From: Streptomyces sp. YPW6
Lineage (GTDB): Bacteria; Actinomycetota; Actinomycetes; Streptomycetales; Streptomycetaceae
Direction: 5' to 3'
DNA: 64,000 nt
Assembly: GCF_018866325.1 (NCBI RefSeq)
Contig: NZ_CP076457.1
Span: 3,507,001-3,571,000 of the forward strand
Of this stretch, positions 53,026-61,251 are shown in pieces. A program made the translations under genes and the position numbers. The stretch's first letter is position 1; the number at the start of each line of letters is the position of its first letter. The notes under the pieces were generated by a model that was given only the letters and a program-made list of their open reading frames with translations, searched no databases and was not told where the DNA came from.

Positions 53026-53149
53026 CGTGCCCCATCCGTGCCCGACAGCGGACAAGAGCGGTCGGATATGGCTCCCAGACCGGGAACCGTGGACCTGGCC
53101 AACCAGAAATCGCAGGTCGGATTCCCGGCAGCAACTCAGCCGCCGCTGA
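53026..53149 (+). repeat. Left arm of att copy 7 (124 bp)
   Basis: Begins CGTGCCCCATCCGTGCCCGA; same order of blocks as the 128-bp arms with a few small deletions. Confidence 0.8.
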
Positions 53150-53193
53150 CTACCCGGCTCGGAGCGCGAACTCGACTTCCGTCACCCGCTCCA
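53150..53193 (+). repeat. att copy 7, decayed; right limit of the island
   Basis: About 34 of 44 positions match the tRNA-Gly 3' half, including the intact CACCCGCTCCA end, followed by CGACTGAGGCCC as after the real tRNA. The last and most eroded copy, probably the oldest boundary. Confidence 0.8.
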
Positions 53194-53315
53194 CGACTGA
53201 GGCCCGGGTCATCCCCGGACGTTCTTCGTGTTCGGGGCCGAGCCGTGGTGTGGAGGCGCCGGGGACGACCGGAACCGCGTGGTTGCCGGTGTGCGTGGTG
53301 CCCTAGGTGTATTGA

Positions 53316-53340
53316 TCACGAGCGTTGTAAATGCTCGTGA
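53316..53340 (-). terminator. Inverted repeat after the desaturase gene
   Basis: TCACGAGC (53316-53323) and GCTCGTGA (53333-53340) form an 8-bp stem with a 9-base loop, 54 bases past the desaturase stop. Confidence 0.5.
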
Positions 53341-53393
53341 CGCTCGGAAGTCAGCAGTGACGTCGCCCGGGGGCTTGAGGTGCGGACGGGGAG

Positions 53394-54512
53394 TCAGGCG
53401 GCGATGAGGTCGTGCTCGCGGTCCGGCGTCGCGGCCCTGGGCCGCTTGTTCGGCAGTGCGAGCCGGAAGACCTTGTGCCACGCGGAGAACACCTGCTGGG
53501 GCAGCGGGCCGGTGACGTACTCCAGCTCGTACTTCTCGAACAGCGCGCGCACCTTCACCGCGACCTCGGCGTACCGGTTGCTCGGCAGGTCCGGGAACAG
53601 GTGGTGCTCGATCTGGTGCGACAGGTTGCCGGTCATGAAGTGCATGGCCTTGCCGCCGCTGATGTTCGCCGAGCCCATCATCTGGCGCAGGTACCACTGG
53701 CCGCGCGTCTCGCCCGTGATCGACCGGCGTTCGAAGACCTGTACGCCCTCGGGGAAGTGCCCGCACATGATCACCGAGTGGGTCCAGAGGTTGCGGACCA
53801 GGTTCGCGGTGAACGTGGCGGCAAGTGTGGTGAGGAAGGAGGGGCCCGACAGCAGCGGGTGGATCACGTAGTCCTTCAGCACCTGCTTGCGGATCTTGCG
53901 GCCCACGGCCTTGGCCCGCGCACGGAACTCCGGGTTCTTCCGGCGGCGCTTGGTGAGGTTCTTGCCGAGCTCCAGGTCGTACGCCGCGATGCCGTACTCG
54001 AAGAAGCAGGCGTTGAGGAAGTTCCACAGCGGCTGGCCGAGGTGGAAGGGGTGCCACTTCTGGTCCTCGTCGACGCGCATGATGCCGTAGCCGAGGTCGT
54101 TGTCCTTGCCGATCACGTTGGTGTACGTGTGGTGCAGCTCGTTGTGCGAATGCTTCCACTGGTCGGACGGCGAGACGTGATCCCACTCCCAGGTGGTGGA
54201 GTGGATCTTCGGATCACGCATCCAGTCCCACTGCCCGTGCAGGATGTTGTGGCCGATCTCCATGTTGTCCATGATCTTCGCCACGGACAGCCCGGCGGTG
54301 CCGAGCAGCCACGCGGGCGGGAAGATCGAGAACAGCAGCACCCCCCTGCTGACCAGCTCCAGCGTGCGCTGCGCCGAGATGACCTTACGGATGTAGGCGG
54401 CGTCCCTCTCGCCGCGGCCGGCGATCACCTCGTCGCGGATGGCGTCCAGCTCGCGGCCGAGCTCCTCGATCTGCTCCGCGGTCAGGTGGGCGGTGGGGTC
54501 GATGGCGGTCAA
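53394..54512 (-). CDS. Membrane fatty-acid desaturase (DesA/delta-9 type)
   Basis: 372 residues. Three His boxes of diiron desaturases are seen: HNILHGQWDW, HSHNELHHTYTN and HQIEHHLFPDLPSNRY, with hydrophobic segments around FSIFPPAWLLGTAGL and FLTTLAATFTANLV. The TTG at 54512 gives LTAIDPTAHLTAEQIEELG and has AGGAG 4 bases upstream; no ATG fits. Introduces double bonds in acyl chains, using electrons from a ferredoxin reductase, here the preceding gene, 7 bases upstream. Related to mycobacterial DesA3-type enzymes. Confidence 0.92.
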   Translation of the reverse strand: MTAIDPTAHLTAEQIEELGRELDAIRDEVIAGRGERDAAYIRKVISAQRTLELVSRGVLLFSIFPPAWLLGTAGLSVAKIMDNMEIGHNILHGQWDWMRDPKIHSTTWEWDHVSPSDQWKHSHNELHHTYTNVIGKDNDLGYGIMRVDEDQKWHPFHLGQPLWNFLNACFFEYGIAAYDLELGKNLTKRRRKNPEFRARAKAVGRKIRKQVLKDYVIHPLLSGPSFLTTLAATFTANLVRNLWTHSVIMCGHFPEGVQVFERRSITGETRGQWYLRQMMGSANISGGKAMHFMTGNLSHQIEHHLFPDLPSNRYAEVAVKVRALFEKYELEYVTGPLPQQVFSAWHKVFRLALPNKRPRAATPDREHDLIAA

Positions 54513-54519
54513 GGTGCTC

Positions 54520-55575
54520 CTACCGTTCGATGTCGCAGGGGCCCGCAGCGGCGGACACGCAGGTCTGGATGAGGACGCCGGGACCGGCCTCGGTGATCTC
54601 GCCGGTGCGCAGGTCGCGGACGGCGCCGGCCTTGAGCGGCGTGACGCAGCCGAAGCAGATGCCCATGCGGCACCCGGAGGGCATGAGGACGCCGGCCTCC
54701 TCGCCGATGTCGAGCAACGGCGTGGCGCCGTCCGCGCCGACGGTCCTGCCGGTGGTGCTGAACGTGACCTCGCCCCCGTCACCGGCGACGACGATGCCGG
54801 GACGGAACCGTTCGGTGTGCAGACGTTCCAGGGCGTCGTGTCCGGCCCAGTGCTCTTCGGCGGCGTCGAGCAGGCCTGCGGGCCCGCAGGCCCAGGTCTC
54901 GCGCTCGGCCCAGTCGGGCACGAGTTCCTGGAGACGGGCGATGTCGAGCTTGCCGTCGGTGTCGGTGTGCACCTCGGTGAGCCGGAGCCCCTCGTCCACG
55001 ACCAGGCGGTGCAGTTCCCTGCGGAAGATCACGTCCCCGGGCCGAGGTGCGCAGTGGACCATGACGACGTCGTCGAGCTCGATCGAGCGCAGCATGCCCA
55101 TCACGGGCGTGATGCCGCTGCCGGCCGTCAGGTAGAGCACCTTGGCGGGCTTGGCCCGCGGCAGGACGAAGTCACCGGTCGGCTGGTCGAGCTGGATGAG
55201 CGTGCCCGGTTTCGCCCGGCGGACCAGGTGGTTGCTGACCTTGCCGTCCGGGATCGCCTTCACGGTGATCGTGATGCGGCCGTCCCGGCGGTCGGCCGGG
55301 GAGGTGATGGAGTAGGCACGCCACAAGCGCACCCCGTCGACGTCGACCCCGATCCTCACGTACTGACCGGCCGTGTGACCGCGCCACGCCCGCCCCGGCC
55401 TGATCACGACCGTCGCGGCGTCACTCGTCTCGGGGTGCACCTCCTCGATGCGCCCGCGCAGGTCGGCGCCCGTACGGAGCGGACTGACCAGGTCGAGATA
55501 GTCCGACGGCATCAGCGGCGTCGTGACCATCTCCAGCAGTTTCCACGCCCCGGTGCGGAGGGCTCCACTCGTCAT
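54520..55575 (-). CDS. Ferredoxin-NADP reductase/2Fe-2S oxidoreductase (desaturase partner)
   Basis: 351 residues. FAD domain (GQYVRIGVDVDGVRLWRAYSITSP), NAD(P)-binding domain (VLYLTAGSGITPVMGMLRS, ETWACGPAGLLDAAEEHW) and a C-terminal plant-type ferredoxin domain with CRMGICFGC and CVSAAAGPC ligands. This one-piece electron donor resembles mycobacterial Rv3230c, which feeds the DesA3 desaturase. Operon with the desaturase (7-base gap). Start ATG 55575. Confidence 0.93.
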   Translation of the reverse strand: MTSGALRTGAWKLLEMVTTPLMPSDYLDLVSPLRTGADLRGRIEEVHPETSDAATVVIRPGRAWRGHTAGQYVRIGVDVDGVRLWRAYSITSPADRRDGRITITVKAIPDGKVSNHLVRRAKPGTLIQLDQPTGDFVLPRAKPAKVLYLTAGSGITPVMGMLRSIELDDVVMVHCAPRPGDVIFRRELHRLVVDEGLRLTEVHTDTDGKLDIARLQELVPDWAERETWACGPAGLLDAAEEHWAGHDALERLHTERFRPGIVVAGDGGEVTFSTTGRTVGADGATPLLDIGEEAGVLMPSGCRMGICFGCVTPLKAGAVRDLRTGEITEAGPGVLIQTCVSAAAGPCDIER

Positions 55576-55606
55576 GACCCCAGCTTGCTGTGCCGCCAGG
55601 CGTAAA

Positions 55607-55622
55607 GTCCTGACCACAGGAC
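55607..55622. promoter_or_regulatory. Inverted repeat between reductase and regulator
   Basis: GTCCTG-ACCA-CAGGAC is a perfect 6-bp inverted repeat lying in the 85-base divergent region; candidate operator for the PucR-like regulator. Confidence 0.6.
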
Positions 55623-55660
55623 GTAAATCTGGTCGACTGAATTGTTCGCAGGGAACAAAA

Positions 55661-56800
55661 ATGAGCTATGCAGTCCGGAGGGCCAGCGAACTGACCCTGG
55701 ACGCGACGACGGTCACCGCCCTTCGGGCCGCGCTGAAGACCACCGCCGACGAAGTCGTCCAGGCGATCATCGACGAGGTTCCTCCCTACGCCCATGCCTT
55801 GTCGGGCCGCATGGGGGCCACCATCCGCAGAGCCGTCCGCACCGCCCTGGGGCACTACCTGGACCTCGCGAGCGGGAACGCCACGGGCGGCGACGCCGGG
55901 GACGCCGCCTACGAACTGGGCCGCGGCGAGGTGCGCGACGGCCGTTCGATGGACGCCCTGCTCAGCGCCTACCGCGTCGGCGCCCGGGTCGCCTGGCGAT
56001 GCCTGGCAGCGGGTGCCGTACCCGCGGGTCTGCCCGCCGCCGAGGTCGCGAAGTTCGCCGAGCTGACCTTCGCCTACATCGACGAGCTCTCCGCCGCGAG
56101 CGCCGCGGGCCATGCCGACGAACTGGCCGCCCGGGGCAGAGCCCACGAGCGCCACCTGGAACACCTGGCCCGCGACCTCCTCGCCGGCGCGAGTCCGGAC
56201 GTGCTGCTGGCCTCCGGGCAACGGGCCAGGTGGCAGCCCCCTGTTTCGCTGACCGCCGTCCTGCTGCCCGCCGCCCAGGCACGGCCCGCCTACCGGACAC
56301 TCGACCCGAGCACCCTCGTCCTCGACGATCTGCCGGATGCCACCGGTGTGCTCCTCGTCCCCGATGCCGACCGGTCACGTCTCCTGCGGCAGCTGACCGA
56401 CCGCGCCGCCGTGGTCGGCCCGGCCCGGCCGTGGACGCACGCGTCCGCCTCGTACGCACGAGCCCTCCGCGCGCGCTCCCTGTCCCCTGACATCCGCGAC
56501 ACCGAGGACCACCTGCCCGACCTGGTGCTCAGCGCCGACGCGGACGCGTTCGCGGACCTGCGCGCCCGAGCCCTCGCCCCGTTGCTGACCCTGCCCGCCG
56601 CGACCGCCCGACGGCTGGAGGAGACCCTTCGGGCGTGGCTGCTGCACCAGGGCAGGCGGGACGAGGCCGCGGCGGCCCTGTTCGTCCATCCCCAGACGGT
56701 GCGCTACCGGATGTCGCAGCTGCGGGAGCTGTTTCCCGATCTCGCATCGCCCCGCCGGGTCCTTGAACTGACGCTGGCGGTCGGCCTCCGGGTCAGCTGA
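55661..56800 (+). CDS. PucR-family-like transcriptional regulator
   Basis: 379 residues. The C-terminal HTH (LEETLRAWLLHQGRRDEAAAALFVHPQTVRYRMSQLRELFPDLASPRRVLELTLAV) is the PucR/CdaR-type one; the N-terminal 250 residues form a helical GGDEF-like sensor typical of actinobacterial members. Adjacent and divergent from the desaturase operon, whose likely regulator it is, as with the DesT-like role of other regulators but of a different family. ATG 55661 has AGGGA 8 bases upstream. Confidence 0.9.
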   Translation: MSYAVRRASELTLDATTVTALRAALKTTADEVVQAIIDEVPPYAHALSGRMGATIRRAVRTALGHYLDLASGNATGGDAGDAAYELGRGEVRDGRSMDALLSAYRVGARVAWRCLAAGAVPAGLPAAEVAKFAELTFAYIDELSAASAAGHADELAARGRAHERHLEHLARDLLAGASPDVLLASGQRARWQPPVSLTAVLLPAAQARPAYRTLDPSTLVLDDLPDATGVLLVPDADRSRLLRQLTDRAAVVGPARPWTHASASYARALRARSLSPDIRDTEDHLPDLVLSADADAFADLRARALAPLLTLPAATARRLEETLRAWLLHQGRRDEAAAALFVHPQTVRYRMSQLRELFPDLASPRRVLELTLAVGLRVS

Positions 56801-57169
56801 CGCGTCACCCGTCCAGGCCACGTCCACGCCACGTGCACGAGCGCCCGCGAGCGTCGAGGGATCGTGCTCGTTCCCGGTGCCATGCCGCCATGAGCCGGGA
56901 GAGCCGCTCTTCCGTCGTCGTGGAGCGCCCAGGGCACTCGTGACCTGCCGGGCGTCCCGGGACGAGGCGGTGGGTCGGTGGTCGCCGTTCCCCCTTCGGG
57001 CGTCGGTCCCCCGGATCTGCGGTGCGGCCGTCGAAGAGCCGGTGCGGCGCGGGTCTCGGCTGCGGAGCGACGTTTCCCGTACGCGACCGTCAGCGCGCCC
57101 AGCAGCGGCACCCACTACGAGGACGGCGACCGCAGGTCGCGGTGAGCCGTACGCCGCGACGTCCTTCGG
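56801..57169. other. Gene-free interval
   Basis: No supported gene. A minus-strand frame with GTG start (PLLGALTVAYGKR) gives a coding-like first dozen residues and then loses coding character; it might be a relic N-terminus but is not called. Confidence 0.4.
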
Positions 57170-58054
57170 TCACCGCGGGCTGCTCCCGTCGAGGGCATCG
57201 CCGGTGACCACCGGCCGGTCGGAGGGCAAGCCCCACTCGCTCCACGAGCCGTCGTACACGGCGAGGTCGCCGTAGCCGGCCAAGGTGGCCCCCAAGGCGA
57301 GGACGCAGGCGGTGACCCCGGAGCCGCAGCTGAAGTACAGCTGCTCACGGCTCCCGGCCGCCGCTTCGAACGCCGTCCGCAGCTCGTGCGCCGGAAGCAT
57401 CACACCGCCGTCCCGTTGGATCTCCCCGAAGGGGAGGCTGACCGCGCCCGGCATGTGGCCGCCGCGCAGGCCCGGGCGCGGCTCCGGCGCGGTCCCGGCG
57501 TACCGCTTCGCGGTGCGTGCGTCGAGCACGGCGGCTGCCGGGTCGGCGAGGGCGGCGGTGACGGCATCGGCATCCACGATCAGCCCCGGCCGGGGCCGGG
57601 CGGTGAAGGTGCCGCGCGGCCCGTCGTAGGTGGCGGGCGCCTGCTCGACCGGATGGCCGGCCGCGACCCAGGCGGGCAGGCCGCCGTCGAGGACGGCGAC
57701 CCTGTCGAACCCCATGGCACGCAGCATCCACCAGGCGCGGGCGCTGGAGTAGATGCCCTGGGCGTCGTAGACGACCACCGTGTCCGAGTCGTGCACGCCG
57801 AGCGCGCGCAGGGCTTCGGTGAACTGCTGGGCGCCGGGCATGGTGTGCGGCACGGTGGAGGTGTGGTCGGACAGATCCCCGTCGAGATCGAAGGGACGGG
57901 CCCCGGGGATGCGCACGGCCGCGCCCCGGTGGGCGCCGACCGAGGCGTCGAGGAGGATCACGCCCTCCTCGCGCAGGGCCGCCAGCCGGTCCGCCCCGAC
58001 GAGCGGGCCGGTGAGTCCGGTGGCAGCGGCATCGGGGGGTGTCGTCGCGCTCAT
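57170..58054 (-). CDS. Rhodanese-type sulfurtransferase
   Basis: 294 residues, two rhodanese domains. The first has VILLDASVG and VVVYDAQGIYSSARAWWMLRAMG with an inactive loop; the second has VLDARTAKRYAG, GGHMPGAVSLPF and the active loop YFSCGSGVTACVLALGA, whose CGSGVTA form is typical of 3-mercaptopyruvate sulfurtransferases. Transfers sulfur to thiols or cyanide in the cytoplasm. The ATG overlaps the stop of an upstream frame (58052-58177). Confidence 0.92.
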   Translation of the reverse strand: MSATTPPDAAATGLTGPLVGADRLAALREEGVILLDASVGAHRGAAVRIPGARPFDLDGDLSDHTSTVPHTMPGAQQFTEALRALGVHDSDTVVVYDAQGIYSSARAWWMLRAMGFDRVAVLDGGLPAWVAAGHPVEQAPATYDGPRGTFTARPRPGLIVDADAVTAALADPAAAVLDARTAKRYAGTAPEPRPGLRGGHMPGAVSLPFGEIQRDGGVMLPAHELRTAFEAAAGSREQLYFSCGSGVTACVLALGATLAGYGDLAVYDGSWSEWGLPSDRPVVTGDALDGSSPR

Positions 58055-58177
58055 GCGGTACCTCCGGGGACATCGGCGGGCCACCCCTGGGTGTTGTCGG
58101 GGAACCAGCCCGCCACGTGTTCGATATGGGCCGGCACATCCTCCTCCGTGGACCCGTCGGCCGGGTAACCAGCCAGG
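58052..58177 (-). pseudogene. 3' remnant of the gene formerly upstream of the sulfurtransferase
   Basis: The frame GYPADGSTEEDVPAHIEHVAG followed by WFPDNTQGWPADVPGGTA ends with a TGA overlapping the sulfurtransferase ATG (ATGA), a hallmark of real coupling. Upstream coding sense stops at about 58178, where the Rhs tip begins on the other strand. So the original gene was cut by the arrival of the tip. Family unknown. Confidence 0.55.
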
Positions 58178-58179
58178 AG

Positions 58180-58634
58180 AGAACGGACTTGGCTCCGCCG
58201 TCGCACTGCCGGCCGACCCCTCGACGTACGTCGCCAACCCCCACACGGCGGCCGACCCGCTCGGGCTCGCGCCCATCGACTGCCCGGACGAGACGGTGAC
58301 GGTCTACCGCAAGCAGACGGATCACCCGCTGAGCCAGCGCGTCCACATCGGCGAGAACGGCGAGGTGACGATCACCGGGCACGGGAAGCTCTACCTCAAT
58401 ATGAGCGGAGACATGAAGCACACCGTCGAATTCCGTTCGGACGGCGGCCAGATCGTGTCGTACGAAATCCCGAAGTCATATCGCGATTCCATTCACGAAA
58501 ACGCCCTTCCGCAGAACAAGGCCGACCACCCTGACGGTGACGCATTTACCCGACAGGAATGGAAAGCACTCCTGAAGGAATACCCGGAGATATCCGACCC
58601 GACCAAGGGGCCGCTTCTACGGCATTCCCGATAA
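58180..58634 (+). pseudogene. Second orphan Rhs C-terminal toxin tip
   Basis: PGENGLGSAVALPADPSTYVANPHTAADPLGLAP carries the Rhs YVxNPxxxxDPLGL signature, followed by an intact toxin-like domain (ETVTVYRKQTDHPLSQRVHIGENGEVTITGHGKLYLNMSGDMKHTVEFR, then SIHENALPQNKADHPDGDAFTRQEWKALLKEYPEISDPTKGPL) to a stop at 58634. The shell part is absent and no start or Shine-Dalgarno is seen, so it cannot be delivered as it is. It may be a donor cassette for tip exchange. Confidence 0.75.
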
Positions 58635-58708
58635 ACTGCTCGACGGATTGCGGGATGCTATCGTCCCCGGTTCGGGACGCGTGGTCCAGGAAGGGTGACC
58701 CACCTCAG

Positions 58709-59284
58709 ATGATGCACACCAGCGACAGCCTGGCCGCCGAGCACCGGCATGTCCGGGAGGGCCCGGACACGGATGCCGCGCCCCCTGTTCTCTCCCTCTT
58801 CGTCGTCGATGTCGAAGGAGACGCCGGGGCGTACGTGGAGCGCCTGCGCTCGGTGCTCGCGCCCGCCGTACGGCTGGGCTGCACGGCGGACTTCGAGCAG
58901 GAGAGCCTTCCGGTCGACGGGATTCCGGGGTGGTTCGCCGCAGTCGCTTCCGGGTCCGATTCCGGGGACGAGGAGCGGACACCGCAGTTCGCCCGGGCGG
59001 GCCGCGAGGCGTACGCCGTGCACACCGGGGGCGGCCGGCCGTGGGATCTCCAGGACTGGCTGTACCGCTTCGACCCGGACGAGGATTCCCGGGGCTGGGA
59101 GTGGTGGGACGCCACGGTGGCGGGCCCGTCCCGCGTCCATGTCTGGGTGGACAGTTGGGGGGAGTCCTTCTTCGGATGCCAGGATCTGCTCTGGGCCGTT
59201 TTCACGGCGGGTGCCCTGCGCGTCGAGGGACCCACGGCCCAGAAGGCCGCCGCCTGGTCCGCGCAGCGGGACGCCGCATGCTGA
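58709..59284 (+). CDS. Candidate immunity protein of the second Rhs tip
   Basis: 191 residues. Acidic protein: DTDAAPPVLSLFVVDVEGDAGAYVERLRSVLAPAVRLGCTADFEQE, RPWDLQDWLYRFDPDEDSRGWEWWDATVAG and VHVWVDSWGESFFGCQDLLWAVFTAGA. Trp- and acid-rich surface and position 74 bases after the toxin tip suggest an immunity protein. No family recognised by eye. ATG 58709; alternatives exist upstream. Confidence 0.55.
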   Translation: MMHTSDSLAAEHRHVREGPDTDAAPPVLSLFVVDVEGDAGAYVERLRSVLAPAVRLGCTADFEQESLPVDGIPGWFAAVASGSDSGDEERTPQFARAGREAYAVHTGGGRPWDLQDWLYRFDPDEDSRGWEWWDATVAGPSRVHVWVDSWGESFFGCQDLLWAVFTAGALRVEGPTAQKAAAWSAQRDAAC

Positions 59285-59339
59285 CCGCTGCATTCCGTGG
59301 AGCGCGCCACCTCGTCCTCACCTCATTCCGGGAGAACTC

Positions 59340-59549
59340 ATGACCGACAGCAAGAACATCAACAATCCCGTGGGCATGGGTGGCGGACAGCGCAAGCGGC
59401 TGTCCCGCTCCGAGCGGCAGAACAACGGGCCTCACCGCAACCTCGACCGCAGGAACGCGGCCGAGCAGAAGGCGGAGCTGGTACGCAAGATGAAGGAGAA
59501 GTCGGGCCGGCCCGAGGGCGCCGGGCAGACGGACCCGGCCGGCGGCTGA
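59340..59549 (+). CDS. DUF6243-type small basic protein
   Basis: 69 residues: MTDSKNINNPVGMGGGQRKRLSR, then NNGPHRNLDRRNAAEQKAELVRKMKEKSG. The NPVGMGGGQRKRLSR motif is widespread in Streptomyces (annotated DUF6243). Function unknown; may bind nucleic acid given its charge. ATG 59340 with GGGAG upstream. Confidence 0.82.
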   Translation: MTDSKNINNPVGMGGGQRKRLSRSERQNNGPHRNLDRRNAAEQKAELVRKMKEKSGRPEGAGQTDPAGG

Positions 59550-59556
59550 AGGACCC

Positions 59557-59988
59557 GTGGTCCACACATTCGCGTTCCGCTTCCGAGGCCCGGCGGGTGG
59601 GCTGGCAGTGAATCTGCGGGCTGAAGCCGCAACGCTCGAAGGCGGGATCCCGCCGCACAGCATGCAGATCCACCAGAAGATCTGGCTCGGTCTGCCGCCG
59701 GCCGGGCTGCACTGGAAGGACGCCGCCTGGCTGGCGTTCGGCGTATCCCTCAACGCTCGCGCCCTGAGTGAGCTCGTACCCGGCGGCGTCCTGGTTCGCA
59801 CGTCCTCGCTCGACTGTCCGTTGAGTGACTATCGGTCCGAGGCGGCGGCGTTGGCCATGGACGGATGGCTCCATGAGCGGTTCGACCTGGAGAGCTCGGG
59901 TGCCGCCGTCACGTACGACGCTTCCCTGGGTGGGTTCGCCTTCTCGTGGGGCGGGACGGCCGACCCGTTCTCGCAGGGGGCGCCGTAG
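59557..59988 (+). CDS. Hypothetical protein
   Basis: 143 residues from GTG, 7 bases after the DUF6243 gene. Beta-rich start (HTFAFRFRGPAGGLAVNLRAEAATLEGGIPP), a hydrophobic middle and an aromatic C-terminus (FDLESSGAAVTYDASLGGFAFSWGG). No family recognised. It may form an operon with the preceding small gene. Confidence 0.6.
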   Translation: MVHTFAFRFRGPAGGLAVNLRAEAATLEGGIPPHSMQIHQKIWLGLPPAGLHWKDAAWLAFGVSLNARALSELVPGGVLVRTSSLDCPLSDYRSEAAALAMDGWLHERFDLESSGAAVTYDASLGGFAFSWGGTADPFSQGAP

Positions 59989-60057
59989 CGGCGAAGCAAC
60001 GCTCGCATGCCGACGCTCCCGCCCTTCCGCCGGCCCGGGCGCCCCGTGCTCTTCCCG

Positions 60058-60528
60058 TCAGCCGTGCAGCGTCGCGTTGCTGTAGACGTACAGGCCGATC
60101 ACGCTCACGACGCAGAGCACGATCACCCAGGAGCCGAGCCCGGTGTGCCGGCCCCTGCCCGTGCGGCGCGCGGCCCTTCCCGCCCGGCGGCCCCGGCCGG
60201 CTCCGGGCGCAGCCCCGCCGTGCCGGTCCCGCGCCGCGTCGGACGCCGCCTCGGCCAGCAGGCGGCGGCAGGCGGCGGCGAGTACGTCCGTACCGGCGGC
60301 GAGGGGCACCACGGCCTCCGAGCGCGCCGGGGCGGTGGTGCCGCCGTCCAGGATGCGGCCTGCGCGTACGAGGATCTCGTCCCGGCCGCCCGCCGGAGCG
60401 AGGCTGATCCAGCGCCGCACGTGCTCGCCCCGGATGACCATCCCCCCGGACCGTTCCCGGTACACGGTGTGCTCGCGCCACAGCACACCCGCCAATTCCG
60501 TCGCGGTTTCCCGCAGTTGTGCCCCCAC
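60058..60528 (-). CDS. Tail-anchored small protein
   Basis: 156 residues from GTG 60528 (GGAGGGG 3 bases upstream). N-terminal soluble part (GAQLRETATELAGVLWREHTVYRERSGGMVIRGEHVRRWISLAPAG), a basic GRGRRAGRAARRTGRGRH linker and a single C-terminal helix LGSWVIVLCVVSVIGLYVYSNATLHG. Function unknown. Confidence 0.65.
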   Translation of the reverse strand: MGAQLRETATELAGVLWREHTVYRERSGGMVIRGEHVRRWISLAPAGGRDEILVRAGRILDGGTTAPARSEAVVPLAAGTDVLAAACRRLLAEAASDAARDRHGGAAPGAGRGRRAGRAARRTGRGRHTGLGSWVIVLCVVSVIGLYVYSNATLHG

Positions 60529-60736
60529 AACCCCTCCCCCTCCGCCTCTCGGCGAATCGAACAAGCATCGCACTCTACTGGCGTGCGCGGGTTCCGTGTT
60601 CGTCCGGGGGATGCGGGCATGCGGCGGCGGACGCCGGCCGTCCGTGAGGGGGAGCCGAGGGGCGGGCGGCCAGGGCCGGGCATCAGGACCAGGGCCGGGC
60701 ATCAGGCGCTCCAGGCGTCAGGGCGGTGGCAGGGCG

Positions 60737-60952
60737 TCAGGCGGCGCTGTCCTCTGCAAGCGTGTGCGCCACCAGGGCGTTGGCGTGTCCGTGACCCAGG
60801 CCGTGTTCGGACTTGAGCCAGCCGACCAGTTCCATGTGCTTGGTCAGCGGGGAGGTGCGGATGAGGTGCTTCCACTCGGCGACCGGGCGGCCGTACTTCT
60901 TCTCGATCGAGGGGAAGTAACTGGCAGGGCCCTTCACGGTGTTCTCGGTCAT
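60737..60952 (-). CDS. DUF4287-domain protein
   Basis: 71 residues: KGPASYFPSIEKKYGRPVAEWKHLI and GWLKSEHGLGHGHANALVAHTLAED match the DUF4287 pattern (YFPxIExKxGkp, HxxLvxwLKxexxxGHGhAnAlVxy). Role unknown; widely distributed small protein. ATG 60952. Confidence 0.9.
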   Translation of the reverse strand: MTENTVKGPASYFPSIEKKYGRPVAEWKHLIRTSPLTKHMELVGWLKSEHGLGHGHANALVAHTLAEDSAA

Positions 60953-61251
60953 GACGTGTCCCGTCTGCTGGGTGGGGCGGGCCGGCGGACTCCTGCCGCC
61001 GGCCGGTCGATGTCGAGACTATGACCGGCGGGGGCCGCCGAACTCATCGGTGGTCCAGCGGGCAGTCGTCCGGTTCTTGAGCACCGCCAGGCCCGTCCCC
61101 GACCTCACGGGGCAGAACACCTGGCCCTCGCGCTCGCCCCCCGCCACCCGATGGCCGACACGTGATGCCGGGCAGCCGACGCCTCGCACGTGATGCCCTC
61201 GGCCCGAGGTAGGCACGTGCCCCTTCGCATCGGCTGCGGCATGCTGTCCCG
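60953..61251. other. Gene-free interval
   Basis: No gene, tRNA or strong hairpin seen. It includes the promoter of the DUF4287 gene (minus) and that of the operon at 61252 (plus). Confidence 0.4.

Noticed and set aside
19734..53193. Attachment copies read as extra tRNA-Gly genes
   Set aside because: All but the first lack the 5' half (acceptor strand, D-arm), so they cannot fold as tRNAs.
57780..58170. Upstream part of the long frame ending in the second Rhs tip
   Set aside because: It is antisense to the sulfurtransferase gene; the Rhs-like reading begins only near 58180.
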